Assembly (NCBI RefSeq): GCF_022458895.1
Contig: NZ_JAINFL010000008.1
Location: 1-64,000, forward strand
DNA from: Roseihalotalea indica
GTDB taxonomy: Bacteria; Bacteroidota; Bacteroidia; Cytophagales; Cyclobacteriaceae
Length of the DNA: 64,000 bases
Direction of reading: 5' to 3'
This document shows positions 17,586-29,658 of this stretch, one piece after another (within the stretch, counting starts at the first letter, position 1; every line of letters begins with the position of its first letter). The notes beneath the pieces are model-generated. The model saw nothing but the letters and a program-made list of their open reading frames with translations. It searched no databases and had not been told where the DNA came from. A program made the translations under genes and the position numbers.

Positions 17586-20219
17586 ATGACTTCTCAGGAG
17601 ATACGATCGGCCTTTATTGATTTTTTTAAACAAAAACAACACCAATTTGTGCCCTCTGCCCCTATCGTTAATAAGGATGATCCCACCCTTATGTTCACCA
17701 ATGCGGGCATGAATCAGTTTAAGGATTATTTTTTAGGAAATAAGCCTGCACCTTACCAGCGAGTAGCCAACAGCCAAAAGTGTCTGCGGGTGTCTGGTAA
17801 ACATAACGATTTAGAAGAGGTAGGGTTAGATACCTATCATCACACCATGTTTGAGATGCTCGGCAACTGGTCATTTGGCGACTATTTCAAGAAAGAAGCC
17901 ATAGCCTGGGCCTGGGAGCTGCTTACTGATGTCTATGAATTGCCCAAAGAACGACTTTACGCTACCATTTTCGGGGGCGATGAGCAGGATAAGCTGTCTA
18001 TTGACCAAGAAGCTCATGATTACTGGAAATCTATTATCGACGAAGACCGGATTTTGCTGGGCTCTAAAAAAGATAATTTCTGGGAAATGGGCGACACTGG
18101 CCCCTGCGGTCCTTGTTCGGAAATTCACATAGACTTACGTCCGCAAGAAGAGATTGAAAAAGTGCCCGGAAAAGAATTGGTCAATCAAGACCACCCGTTG
18201 GTAGTAGAGATTTGGAATCTGGTGTTTATGCAATTTAACCGTATGGCTTCGGGCGAACTACATACCTTATCAGCCCAGCATATTGATACCGGAATGGGAT
18301 TCGAGCGGTTAGCGATGGCCATTCAAAACAAAAAATCTAATTACGATACCGATGTTTTTTCACCGCTTATTGCTCAGGTAAGCCAACAGGCCGGAGTGAA
18401 ATATGGTGATACTAAAGAAAACGATATTGCTATTAGAGTAATTGTAGACCATATTAGAGCCATTGCTTTTACCATTGCTGATGGTCAACTGCCGTCTAAC
18501 AACAAGGCAGGTTACGTAATTCGCCGTATTTTACGACGAGCGGTTCGCTATGGCTATACCTTCCTGAATCTTCAGGAGCCATTTCTTTACAAGCTCATAC
18601 CCACCTTGTGCCAGCAGTTTGAAAACATTTTTCCCGAACTCAAAAACCAGCAGGAATTTGTGGGCAAAGTCATTCAGGAGGAAGAAGCTTCATTCCTGCG
18701 GACTTTGGAAGTAGGTTTGCGTAAACTGGAGCAGATTAAAGAAGAATATCAGGCGGAAAAAGTAATACCGGGAGCAGTTGCGTTTGAGTTGTACGATACG
18801 TACGGTTTCCCCTATGATCTAACGGCTTTGATTGCCCGGGAAAGTGGGTATTCAGTAGATGAGGAGGCGTTTAAGCAGGAAATGCAAAAGCAAAAAACCC
18901 GATCTAAAGCCGCCACTTCTACCGATACGGGTGACTGGACGGTGCTGAAAGAAAACACGGAAGTATCTTTTGTTGGATACGACACGCTTACATCCGAAGC
19001 CCAAATCATAAAGTATCGGCAGGTACAGGAAAAGAAATCATCTTACTATCAGTTGGTACTGGATAAAACTCCTTTTTACCCCGAAGGTGGAGGCCAGGTG
19101 GGTGATACTGGTATTTTGGAAACAAGTGAGGAACAGATCTACATTTTTGATACTAAAAGAGAAAATGATCTGATTGTTCATTTTACTAAGAAATTACCGG
19201 CTAGTGTGCAGGCTACTTTTCAATGTAAAGTAGACGGAAAGAAACGGCTGTCTACTCAGAATAACCACAGTGCCACCCACTTATTGCATGCAGCCCTTCG
19301 GCAGACACTGGGTGACCATGTACAACAAAGGGGCTCTCTGGTTAACGACCAACTTCTGCGCTTCGATTTTTCTCACTTTGCCAAGATGACCGAAGAGGAA
19401 ATCAAGCAGGTAGAACATCGAGTGAATGAGAAGATTCGCGAAAACATTCGGCTAGAAGAACTACGCAGTATTCCGATTGATGAGGCGAAAGGCATGGGAG
19501 CCATGGCTCTTTTTGGTGAAAAATATGGCGAACAAGTGCGTGTAATCGTATTTGACCGAGATTATTCAGTAGAGCTGTGCGGTGGTACTCATGTAATGGC
19601 GACCGGACAACTAGGTTTCTTCAAAATTATTTCGGAAGGCTCAGTAGCAGCGGGTATCCGCCGAATAGAAGCTATTACCGGGCAGGCTGCCGAAACTTAT
19701 ATTGATGAACAGGAAGCGTTATTGTCCAGTCTTAAAGAAGCACTTAAGAATCCCCGTGATCTGCAGAAAGCAGTGGATGGGTTATTAGAGGAAAAGAACC
19801 AACTACAGAAGCAGATTGAGGCCTTTCAGCAAGAAAAATCTGCTAACATTAAACAGCAGCTTCTGGACAAAATAAAGCCTATGAATGGCATTCAGGTGCT
19901 GATAGATAAGGTTTCATTGCCCCAGGCCGACATGCTGAAGCAGCTTGCCTTCAGTCTGAAAAACCAGGTAAACGATTTAGTGCTAGTATTAGCAGCTGAC
20001 ATTAGTGGTAAACCTCAGATTGCCGTAGTTGTAGATGAAAACCTCACGAAAATGTATAATTCATTGCATGCCGGACAAATGGTAAAGCAGCTAGCCAAAC
20101 ACATTCAGGGTGGCGGGGGTGGTCAGCCGTTTTTTGCTACGGCTGGCGGAAAAGATATTAGTGGATTAGATAAAGCTCTAGAAGAGGCAAAAACAATAAT
20201 TCAGGAGGCGGTAAGCTAG
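17586..20219 (+). CDS. alaS: Alanyl-tRNA synthetase
   Basis: Charges tRNA-Ala. 877 residues from the ATG at 17586, chosen over a TTG at 17559 because MTSQEIRSAF is the family N-terminus. The class II catalytic core (motifs in FTNAGMNQF and GFERLAMA-type segments) is followed by the editing domain, with zinc ligands HSATH (561-565) and CGGTH (665-669), and the C-Ala domain containing the Gly-rich GGGGGQPFFATAGG tail. Complete, cytoplasmic, single gene. Confidence 0.97.
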   Translation: MTSQEIRSAFIDFFKQKQHQFVPSAPIVNKDDPTLMFTNAGMNQFKDYFLGNKPAPYQRVANSQKCLRVSGKHNDLEEVGLDTYHHTMFEMLGNWSFGDYFKKEAIAWAWELLTDVYELPKERLYATIFGGDEQDKLSIDQEAHDYWKSIIDEDRILLGSKKDNFWEMGDTGPCGPCSEIHIDLRPQEEIEKVPGKELVNQDHPLVVEIWNLVFMQFNRMASGELHTLSAQHIDTGMGFERLAMAIQNKKSNYDTDVFSPLIAQVSQQAGVKYGDTKENDIAIRVIVDHIRAIAFTIADGQLPSNNKAGYVIRRILRRAVRYGYTFLNLQEPFLYKLIPTLCQQFENIFPELKNQQEFVGKVIQEEEASFLRTLEVGLRKLEQIKEEYQAEKVIPGAVAFELYDTYGFPYDLTALIARESGYSVDEEAFKQEMQKQKTRSKAATSTDTGDWTVLKENTEVSFVGYDTLTSEAQIIKYRQVQEKKSSYYQLVLDKTPFYPEGGGQVGDTGILETSEEQIYIFDTKRENDLIVHFTKKLPASVQATFQCKVDGKKRLSTQNNHSATHLLHAALRQTLGDHVQQRGSLVNDQLLRFDFSHFAKMTEEEIKQVEHRVNEKIRENIRLEELRSIPIDEAKGMGAMALFGEKYGEQVRVIVFDRDYSVELCGGTHVMATGQLGFFKIISEGSVAAGIRRIEAITGQAAETYIDEQEALLSSLKEALKNPRDLQKAVDGLLEEKNQLQKQIEAFQQEKSANIKQQLLDKIKPMNGIQVLIDKVSLPQADMLKQLAFSLKNQVNDLVLVLAADISGKPQIAVVVDENLTKMYNSLHAGQMVKQLAKHIQGGGGGQPFFATAGGKDISGLDKALEEAKTIIQEAVS

Positions 20220-20272
20220 TTACCGCTCCTGAGTTTGCATGGTTCAATTGTTGTTTCGAGAAAAGGCGGGAA

Positions 20273-20680
20273 TTATTCCCGAGTAAAATTAATCTTATCA
20301 ACCAGATAGCTTCCACCAAACTGTTTAATTAGCATGAATACTCGGAACTCCCCTCTATCATGAACGAAAGTACCTACTGTATATTTTAAACCTTCCTTGG
20401 AAGAACCCTGGTGTACATAGCGAAAATCTTGAGGGGGGTATTTGCTAAAGAAATCTTTTAATACAAATTCGGCCTGGTTGCGGCTATAGCTAGCTTCTTC
20501 ACCGTTAATGCTAATTTCAACGGTGTTATTCAAATACTTACTAAGCTCCCTTGAACTTCCTGATTTTAAAGCATCACGTACGTTGTTAATAACATCAGCC
20601 TGTGCCTGAAGCGGTTGTATCCCCCCCAGCAACGAACTAATTATTAACCCCAGTAATACTTTTCTACACAAGTAAATCAT
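20273..20680 (-). CDS. DUF4783-family secreted protein
   Basis: 135 residues with a signal peptide (1-27, ending QAQA before DVI). The mature part, with DVINNVRDALKSG, a YSRNQAEFVLKDFF stretch and the ending VDKINFTRE, fits the DUF4783 family, a cystatin/NTF2-like fold found in Bacteroidota. Periplasmic, function unknown. It converges with alaS after 53 bp. No catalytic residues are evident. Confidence 0.8.
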   Translation of the reverse strand: MIYLCRKVLLGLIISSLLGGIQPLQAQADVINNVRDALKSGSSRELSKYLNNTVEISINGEEASYSRNQAEFVLKDFFSKYPPQDFRYVHQGSSKEGLKYTVGTFVHDRGEFRVFMLIKQFGGSYLVDKINFTRE

Positions 20681-21284
20681 AGATCAATTGCGACTTTCCC
20701 ATTCATTTGCCAAAACTGTGCCAACCCACATAGACACTTGGTAATTCTTATTCCCTGACTGTTTACGGAAAGCCTCTCTGCTTAATTGGTCAAAAATAAC
20801 TGTTGTAATATACATATTTTTCACACATCCGCATTGATTGATATCATTATTTGACGATAATGAAAATTACCAAAAAATCAAGGTTCAAAAAATGTTTTTA
20901 AGAGCGGGGCTTTCATTTTATTTTATATACTCTTCCCAATATTTGTTACCTAAAAATTACATGTTAGTAGTATTTTTATAGCACCAGCATTATTCATTAG
21001 ACATTATTCTAATTTTCTTCTAGAAACATGATAGGAAGCAGAAGGCATGCACCCGTACAGCCTCCTGCTGACCGCTTTCGGTGATGCTTACCTGCCCAGT
21101 CAGATAAGACTTTCAAAAGAAAATTGCTTACATAATTATCGGAATAAACGCTATTATATAGACATTATATTAGTTCTATAATCGCTTAAATATACTCCTA
21201 CTATGTAATTTTTTTTCACTTTGCCATCAGGAAATACCCAGATGTACTTATTTTGGCTCGTCAGTCCTTAGTGATTCATCACGT
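20681..21284. other. 604-bp AT-rich intergenic region with a GC-rich structured island
   Basis: Divergent gap between the DUF4783 gene and the K+ channel. Mostly AT-rich and without an ORF I can support. Near its middle a compositionally different segment of about 70 bp (21035-21105) can fold into adjacent hairpins, described separately. A weak -7-like CACTTTGCC lies about 65 bp before the channel ATG. Confidence 0.4.
21038..21103. ncRNA. Candidate structured RNA upstream of the K+ channel gene
   Basis: GCAGAAGGC (21038-21046) pairs with GCCTCCTGC (21060-21068); on the minus strand all nine positions pair if one G-U is allowed, on the plus strand there is one mismatch. Directly after it, CTGAC (21068-21072) can pair with GTCAG (21099-21103), enclosing a small CCG/CGG hairpin. 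The island is clearly more GC-rich than its surroundings. It matches no riboswitch class I recognise; in particular the c-di-AMP (ydaO) signature is absent. Confidence 0.25.
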
Positions 21285-22328
21285 ATGTTCAGGAAATCTT
21301 TAAAATCCCGTATACACTGGACCAGAGAGTTGGTCATCAGACGGCTTAGCTTCGGAATATTGCTATTGATGGCCAGCCTGATTATTGGCCAGCTAGGCTA
21401 TATTTTATTAGAAGATTATACCCTAATTGAAGCGTTTTACATGACTGTCATCACTTTGTCTACAGTAGGGTTTACCGAAGTGCGTCCGCTTTCTAATACT
21501 GGCCGCCTCTTCACAAGTTTCTATATTATTATAAATTTAGGAATATTTGCTTATGCCATTGGTACTATTACCTCCTACTTTGTAGAAGGAGAATTTGCTG
21601 AACTATTTAAACGATACATGACTGGTAAAAAAGTGGACAAACTAAAAAACCATATCATTGTATGCGGAATGGGCCGCAACGGTTCTCGCGCTTGCGAAGA
21701 ACTACAAAAAAGCAACCGCCCCTTTGTAGTAGTAGAACTAAAATCTGATCTGGTAGAACAGTATGACCAATCATCTAATCTTCAATATGTGATTGGCGAT
21801 GCAACGATGGACGAGGTATTATTATCTGCTGGCATTGAGCGAGCAGATGCTATCATTACTACCCTACCCCGCGATACGGATAATGTGTTTATTGCCCTTA
21901 CCGCTCGTGAGCTAAATCCTAAAGTGAGGATTATTGCTCGGGCTACCGATGAGAGTGCCGAAAAAAAGCTATACCGGGCAGGGGCAAACCAAGTGGTGAT
22001 GCCCGATGCCATTGGAGGCGTACACATGGCCCGACTGATTACTCAACCTTCTGTTATTGAGTTCCTAAGCATCTTATCCGGCGCAAGTAGCGACAGTCTT
22101 AAATTAGAAGATATCATGTATGATGAGCTTCAGGAACCGTACCGGGATAAAACTTTACGAGAGCTGAACATTCGGCATCATACGGGTGCCACGGTTATTG
22201 GCTTCAAACATCAGTCAGCCCGATTTACATTTAACCCGCCGGGTGATTTAAAATTTGAGCAGGGTGATACCATGATTATTATTGGAGGAGAAAGAAACAT
22301 AGAGTCCTTTAGGAAATATTATACCTAG
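21285..22328 (+). CDS. Two-helix potassium channel with RCK (TrkA) domains
   Basis: K+ channel subunit, 347 residues: two transmembrane helices (about 21-42 and 75-100) flank a pore helix and the filter TVGFTE (60-65), a known variant of TVGYGD. Then an RCK-N domain with the nucleotide-binding GMGRNG (128-133) and a C-terminal TrkA_C domain (about 265-347). Probably a tetrameric, ligand-gated inner-membrane channel for K+ homeostasis. A tiny membrane ORF and ligA follow at close spacing. Confidence 0.93.
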   Translation: MFRKSLKSRIHWTRELVIRRLSFGILLLMASLIIGQLGYILLEDYTLIEAFYMTVITLSTVGFTEVRPLSNTGRLFTSFYIIINLGIFAYAIGTITSYFVEGEFAELFKRYMTGKKVDKLKNHIIVCGMGRNGSRACEELQKSNRPFVVVELKSDLVEQYDQSSNLQYVIGDATMDEVLLSAGIERADAIITTLPRDTDNVFIALTARELNPKVRIIARATDESAEKKLYRAGANQVVMPDAIGGVHMARLITQPSVIEFLSILSGASSDSLKLEDIMYDELQEPYRDKTLRELNIRHHTGATVIGFKHQSARFTFNPPGDLKFEQGDTMIIIGGERNIESFRKYYT

Positions 22329-22354
22329 AAATATGGATGCTAAGAAATGTTAGT

Positions 22355-24513
<2,159 letters not shown>

Positions 24514-24525
24514 ATCAAAAAAGAT

Positions 24526-25062
24526 ATGATGTTTTTTACCAATAAGCTGATCAGTTTTCAGCTGCCCAAATTACTCAAAAAGAGCACTGTTAAGCGTCAG
24601 ACAGTAAATTATGACGAGGCTCAACGTATCGGCATTTTAGTGACGCTCACCGATCATGAAAAGCAACATACAATAGATGATTTTATTGCTCATTTCACGG
24701 CTGACCACAAGGAAGTTCAGGTATTATGTTACGACAAACGGCGCGCGCGTAATAAGATTTTTGGCTATCTTCAGTTTTCAGATAGAGACATCTCAGCTTT
24801 TGGGAAAATTAAAGCAGAACATGTAATCGATTTCATTAACAGCCGCTTCGATTACCTGATGCATCTGGATGTTGAATCTAATGAGGTATTAGATAAGATA
24901 TTGGCACTGAGCCATGCAAAATGCCGAATTGGGTGCGATATTCCTGAACACCACCCCTTTTATGAACTTATGTTTCGGGCGGGTTCGCTTTACGATTTAT
25001 GTGAATTGATCATGCGTTATGTGCGCCTTGTATCAATTCGAAAAGAAGCGGAACCCTCTTAA
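24526..25062 (+). CDS. DUF6913-like hypothetical protein
   Basis: 178 residues, soluble, cysteine-poor, with no signal peptide. The alternating strands and helices (RIGILVTLTD, VQVLCYDKRRAR, FINSRFDYLMHLDV, CRIGCDI) fit a family of Bacteroidota proteins now called DUF6913, whose role is unknown; the assignment is from memory. It sits 12 bp after ligA and probably shares its transcript. Ends at a convergent hairpin with the H1-like gene. Confidence 0.7.
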   Translation: MMFFTNKLISFQLPKLLKKSTVKRQTVNYDEAQRIGILVTLTDHEKQHTIDDFIAHFTADHKEVQVLCYDKRRARNKIFGYLQFSDRDISAFGKIKAEHVIDFINSRFDYLMHLDVESNEVLDKILALSHAKCRIGCDIPEHHPFYELMFRAGSLYDLCELIMRYVRLVSIRKEAEPS

Positions 25063-25098
25063 ACGAAAAAAGCAACCTTTTTAGGCTGCTCTCTTCGT
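25063..25098. terminator. Convergent terminator hairpin
   Basis: A symmetrical hairpin with three paired blocks, ACGAA/TTCGT, AGCA/TGCT and CC/GG, separated by small internal loops. It starts one base after the stop of the DUF6913-like gene and ends 17 bp before the stop of the H1-like gene, so it can serve both directions. Confidence 0.5.
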
Positions 25099-25115
25099 AA
25101 CTATTAAGCATTTAC

Positions 25116-25292
25116 TTATGCTTTATTCTTCATATCTTGTACTTCTACCCGAATCTCTTGGGCTAAATTCTTAAGCTCCTGCATGCCCTTACGCACCCGA
25201 GTACCAGCTGCCTGATTCTCTTTGTCATAAAATTTTTCGAAGTCACCTTCTAGGGACATAACCAGGTCTCTTAATTGATCAAATCTTTTCAT
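25116..25292 (-). CDS. Histone H1-like small basic protein
   Basis: 58 residues from the ATG at 25292 (MKRFDQLRDLV); the longer frame from 25364 adds an unrelated hydrophobic stretch and is rejected. The segment FEKFYDKENQAAGTRVRKGM followed by QELKNLAQEIR and a KNKA end matches the short bacterial H1-like proteins widespread in Bacteroidota. Predicted helical and lysine-rich, presumed DNA-associated; a direct nucleoid role is unproven for this group. Monocistronic. Confidence 0.82.
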   Translation of the reverse strand: MKRFDQLRDLVMSLEGDFEKFYDKENQAAGTRVRKGMQELKNLAQEIRVEVQDMKNKA

Positions 25293-25382
25293 AGTTAGTT
25301 CAGTTGTGGACAAAAAAATTAATTGATTTATGCCAATATAGCGAATATGGCTTAGAAACAACAAAAATAGTCAAATTTGTTA

Positions 25383-26630
25383 CTATTCAAACGCTGAAGC
25401 CAACTCGCTTTTTAGGTAAACACCTGTTTCTAATTTATGTTTAACATTTTCGAAAGCATTTATGGTTTCTTTCACATCTTCCAGTGTGTGAGCAGCCGTA
25501 GGAATAATTCTAAGCATGATTACGTCCTTCGGAACAACCGGGTAAATTACTACTGAGCAGAAGAGGTTATAGGTCTCTCGCAAATCATAAGCCAAACCAG
25601 CAGCTTCTACAATTCCTCCTTTTAGAATAACGGGTGTTACAGGAGATTGGGTGGTTCCAATATTGAAGCCCCGCTCACGGAAACCTGATTGCAAAGCGTT
25701 AACAACTTCCCACAGCTTGGAACGTAATTCGGGCTTGCTTTTCAGTAATTCAAGTCGTTTAATGCCAGATTCTACAAAGGGCATAGGCAAAGACTTGGCA
25801 AAGATCTGAGAGCGAGTGTTGTATCGCAAAAAATGAATAGCTTGTTCATCACCGGCTACAAACGCACCAATACTTGCCATTGATTTGGCGAAAGTAGAAA
25901 AGTAAAGATCAATTCCATCTTGCACTCCTTGCTCTTCTCCGGCACCAGCACCCGTAGGCCCCATAGTACCAAATCCATGAGCATCGTCTACAAATAAACG
26001 GAAGTCGTATTTTTCTTTTAGGGCTACAATCTCTTTAAGAGCACCCATATTGCCGGACATCCCGAAGACACCTTCAGTAATAACAAGAATGCCACCACCA
26101 GACTCATTTGCTAAGCGAGTAGCTCGAGCCAGTTGCTTTTCTAAATTAGCAATGTCATTATGCGGATAAACAAAGCGTTTTCCAAGATGCAAACGTACAC
26201 CATCTACAATACAGGCATGAGACTCGGCATCGTATACAATAATGTCCTTGCGATCTATCATGGCATCAATCACGGAAAGCACTCCCTGATAGCCATAATT
26301 TAGCAGCATTGCATCTTCTTTGTTAACAAAAGAGGCTAGTTGCTTTTCAAATTCATCGTGCAAATCGGTATTGCCAGACATCATTCTGGCACCCATCGGA
26401 TACGCCAGTCCCCATCTTTCAGCGGCTTTCCTATCAGCCTCACGTATTTCAGGATGGTTAGCCAGCCCCAAATAGTTGTTCAGGCTCCAAGTCAACACTT
26501 CACGACCTCTAAACTTCATTCGAGGTGCAATTTCCCCTTCTAGCTTGGGAAACATAAAATAACCTTCTTCTATCCCGGCGTGTTTGCCGAGAGGACCCAT
26601 GTCCACAGTAAACTTTTCAAATAAATCCAC
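25383..26630 (-). CDS. Alpha-oxoamine synthase (PLP): candidate cysteate or serine acyltransferase
   Basis: 415-residue PLP enzyme of the family of serine palmitoyltransferase, KBL and AONS, which condense an amino acid with an acyl thioester. Active-site residues are intact: His138 (stacks on PLP), Asp215 and His218 in DDAHGFG, and the Schiff-base Lys249 in FAKS. It starts MDLFEKF and belongs to a Bacteroidota subgroup distinct from classic Spt; members have been linked to capnine/sulfonolipid synthesis (cysteate acyltransferase) needed for gliding. Because this window also holds T9SS/gliding genes, that role is attractive, but Spt or KBL activity is not excluded. Single gene. Confidence 0.85.
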   Translation of the reverse strand: MDLFEKFTVDMGPLGKHAGIEEGYFMFPKLEGEIAPRMKFRGREVLTWSLNNYLGLANHPEIREADRKAAERWGLAYPMGARMMSGNTDLHDEFEKQLASFVNKEDAMLLNYGYQGVLSVIDAMIDRKDIIVYDAESHACIVDGVRLHLGKRFVYPHNDIANLEKQLARATRLANESGGGILVITEGVFGMSGNMGALKEIVALKEKYDFRLFVDDAHGFGTMGPTGAGAGEEQGVQDGIDLYFSTFAKSMASIGAFVAGDEQAIHFLRYNTRSQIFAKSLPMPFVESGIKRLELLKSKPELRSKLWEVVNALQSGFRERGFNIGTTQSPVTPVILKGGIVEAAGLAYDLRETYNLFCSVVIYPVVPKDVIMLRIIPTAAHTLEDVKETINAFENVKHKLETGVYLKSELASAFE

Positions 26631-26817
26631 GCGTATTTGGTTTTAGCTTCGTAATATTAAATTTCACCAAAACATATGATCGGGTAAATTTACTATTAAT
26701 TGCCTCTCTTCCAATGCACACAATCACATATTTCGCCTTACAACTTATTATATTTCAAAATAATTCCGATTACATCTTATTTCGTTGCAATCATTAACCC
26801 TTTTAAACGAACAAACC

Positions 26818-28317
26818 ATGCCTTCTATTCAACGTCTGCTCATTGCCAACCGGGGTGAAATTGCTGTCCGAATTATACGTTCGGCTCAGGAAATGGGTAT
26901 CGAGACAGTGGCCGTTTACAGTGATGCCGACCGCCAGAGTCTGCATGTACAAATGGCTGATCAGGCTATTTATATCGGCCCCGCACCCTCCTCTGAATCT
27001 TATCTAAAGATTGATCGCATTGTAGAAGCTTGCCGTCAAGCTAAGGCAGATGCGGTTCATCCGGGTTATGGTTTTTTATCGGAAAATGCAGTATTCGCTC
27101 AACAGATAGAGGAAGCAGGTATCATATTCATAGGGCCACCAGCTTCTGCAATTAAAACGATGGGAAGTAAACTTGCAGCGAAAGAGGCAGTTTCATCTTT
27201 CGCCGTTCCATTGGTCCCGGGCACGTCAAAACCCATTCAGAATATAAAAGAGGCTCAGGAGGCTGCGCAGAAAATTGGCTACCCCGTGCTTATAAAAGCC
27301 AGCGCTGGTGGTGGTGGTAAGGGCATGCGCATTGTTTCTTCAGAAGATCAATTGCCAGAGCAAATGGAACGGGCTATTGGTGAAGCCACCTCCGCATTTG
27401 GCGATGGTTCTGTCTTTATTGAAAAATTTATTACTGCCCCCAAGCACATTGAGATTCAGATCTTGGGTGATCAGCACGGGAATTATGTGTATTTATTTGA
27501 GCGAGAATGTTCCATACAGCGCCGCTATCAGAAGGTGATTGAAGAAGCACCATCGCCAGTAGTGAGCCAACCGATGCGAGAAGCTATGGGGCAGGCTGCT
27601 ATTGAGGTAGCCCGAGCATGTGAGTATGTAGGTGCTGGCACAGTAGAATTTGTGGTAGGCGCTGACCGGCAGTTTTATTTTTTGGAGATGAACACCCGCC
27701 TACAAGTAGAACATCCAGTTACTGAACTTATTACCGGGCTAGATCTGGTGAAAGAACAAATTCGAGTTGCCGAAGGAACTCCACTTTCATTCTCGCAGGA
27801 GGATTTATCCATTCAGGGGCACGCCCTAGAAGTACGGGTATATGCTGAAGATCCGGCCAATAACTTCCTGCCCGATACCGGCACTTTACAAACGTATCGC
27901 CGTCCGCAAGGCCCGGGAGTACGGGTAGATGATGGATTTGAGCAGGGCATGGAAATTCCCATCTACTACGACCCTATGATCGCCAAACTGATTACCCACG
28001 GTGCCAACCGCGACGAAGCCATTGCCCGGATGCTCCGTGCCATCGATGAATATCAGATCAGCGGCGTGGCAACGACTCTACCCTTCTGCCGACTGGTATT
28101 ACAGCATCCGGATTTCGTTTCAGGTACATTCACTACCAAATTTGTAGAAGAGCACTTTCGACCGGAAGAATTATCCGAAGAAAATACGCCCGATGAAGAA
28201 GCTCTGGCCACGGCCTTAGCAGTACATTTATGGGAACAGCATTTTGAAAAAGCCAGTCCGGTCAATCAGGTCAATGCCCATTCAGATCGTGCATGGCGTA
28301 AGCGCCGTTTTGAATAG
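26818..28317 (+). CDS. accC: Biotin carboxylase subunit of an acyl-CoA carboxylase
   Basis: Carboxylates the biotin of a carrier protein using ATP and bicarbonate. 499 residues from the ATG at 26818 (MPSIQRLLIANRGEIAVRI is the family start). The ATP-grasp glycine loop KASAGGGGKGM begins at Lys160, and the EMNTRLQVEHPVTE catalytic segment is complete. A C-terminal extension of about 45 residues beyond the core (AVHLWEQHF) is typical of propionyl/acyl-CoA carboxylase alpha chains. The biotin carrier and carboxyltransferase genes are not adjacent, so acetyl- versus propionyl-CoA specificity is open. Confidence 0.93.
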   Translation: MPSIQRLLIANRGEIAVRIIRSAQEMGIETVAVYSDADRQSLHVQMADQAIYIGPAPSSESYLKIDRIVEACRQAKADAVHPGYGFLSENAVFAQQIEEAGIIFIGPPASAIKTMGSKLAAKEAVSSFAVPLVPGTSKPIQNIKEAQEAAQKIGYPVLIKASAGGGGKGMRIVSSEDQLPEQMERAIGEATSAFGDGSVFIEKFITAPKHIEIQILGDQHGNYVYLFERECSIQRRYQKVIEEAPSPVVSQPMREAMGQAAIEVARACEYVGAGTVEFVVGADRQFYFLEMNTRLQVEHPVTELITGLDLVKEQIRVAEGTPLSFSQEDLSIQGHALEVRVYAEDPANNFLPDTGTLQTYRRPQGPGVRVDDGFEQGMEIPIYYDPMIAKLITHGANRDEAIARMLRAIDEYQISGVATTLPFCRLVLQHPDFVSGTFTTKFVEEHFRPEELSEENTPDEEALATALAVHLWEQHFEKASPVNQVNAHSDRAWRKRRFE

Positions 28318-28380
28318 TTATGGCGAAACGGTATATCATCATTACCTTTTATGATAACTCGCTACTTTGAGCAATAGCCT

Positions 28381-29658
28381 ATGGCAGTGATAAAACCTTT
28401 TCGTGGCTGGCGGTACGCCCCTCGCTTTACCGAGCAAATCGGTAAGCTTATCTCCCCTCCATTTGATGTGGTCTCGCCCAAGCAACGAAAAGCGTTGTAT
28501 CAGGAACCCCATAATAGCATCCATTTATCGGTTCCTAATTCAGAGCATCCTGCTCAATCAGCCGCAGAGACACTTTCACGTTGGAAAGAAAAGGGTGTTA
28601 TTCAGCATGAATCTACTCCGGCACTATACATATACTATCAATATTTTAAGCTACCGGGATCTCCCACAGCCTATTGCCGGAAAGGCTTTATTGCCATGAT
28701 TGAAGCCGCTTATTGGCAAGAAAAAGTCATACTCCGGCACGAGGACACCATTCCAACTTCAGTAAATGACCGGGTAGACCTGCTGGCAGCCACACAACTT
28801 AATGCCAGCCCCACGCATGGCCTTTATACTGATCCTGAGCACCAATTAGAAGTCTTAATGGATCAAAGTATAGAAAACCCTTTCTATCAGGCAGAAGACT
28901 ACCAAGGCGTGCGCGATGTACTAAGCATAATCACTGATGCTAAGATAATTGAGAAGTTTATTACCACGCTTCACGACAAGCAAATTATTCTGGCAGATGG
29001 CCACCACCGATATGAAGGTTCGCTCATTTATCGTAAAAACCGCACCACGAGTAACCCTCAACACCACGGACAAGAAGGGTATAACTACCATTTAATGTAT
29101 TTGACAAATACCGAATCAGAAGACTTGCTCATTCTGCCTACCCATCGGTTAATTGAAAATTTACCTGGTTTTTCAGCAAAAACGATTTTGGAAAAGGCTT
29201 CTAACTATTTTACTATTGAACCCATTGAGAATCCGTCTGACATTCCGGAGATTATAGCTGGAAAGCATTGGACGTTCGGATTACTCCTTGATGAGCAGTG
29301 CTATAAGCTTCGCCTGGAACCTGAAGCATTTGAGACTTTTGATTGGGACTTGCCACTCGAAGTAAAAGAATTAGATACCGTGGTGATACATTATTTCTTT
29401 ATGGAAAAAGTACTGGGGATCCCTCGTGCTAATCAGGCAAAGTCACCCTACATTAACTACGAGCGCAGTTTTGCTAATTGCTTATATCGGGTGGGCAAAC
29501 AAGAAATACAAATGGCATTGATCACCAATGGAGTTACTATAGAAGAAATAAAACGTATTTGCTATAGTGGTCATATTATGCCTCAAAAGTCCACTTACTT
29601 TTACCCAAAAGCCATCTGTGGTTTCGTATTTGGCTCTATTAAAGATGATGAAATATAA
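28381..29658 (+). CDS. DUF1015-family protein
   Basis: 425 residues matching DUF1015: the N-terminal KPFRGWRYAP with PPFDVVSP, and the central IILADGHHRYE motif. The family is common in Bacteroidota and Firmicutes, often near serine synthesis genes; its biochemical role is unknown to me, although the GHHR motif suggests a metal or nucleotide site. The maf gene begins inside its last codons, so the two are translationally coupled. It begins 63 bp after accC and may be in the same operon. Confidence 0.9.
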   Translation: MAVIKPFRGWRYAPRFTEQIGKLISPPFDVVSPKQRKALYQEPHNSIHLSVPNSEHPAQSAAETLSRWKEKGVIQHESTPALYIYYQYFKLPGSPTAYCRKGFIAMIEAAYWQEKVILRHEDTIPTSVNDRVDLLAATQLNASPTHGLYTDPEHQLEVLMDQSIENPFYQAEDYQGVRDVLSIITDAKIIEKFITTLHDKQIILADGHHRYEGSLIYRKNRTTSNPQHHGQEGYNYHLMYLTNTESEDLLILPTHRLIENLPGFSAKTILEKASNYFTIEPIENPSDIPEIIAGKHWTFGLLLDEQCYKLRLEPEAFETFDWDLPLEVKELDTVVIHYFFMEKVLGIPRANQAKSPYINYERSFANCLYRVGKQEIQMALITNGVTIEEIKRICYSGHIMPQKSTYFYPKAICGFVFGSIKDDEI

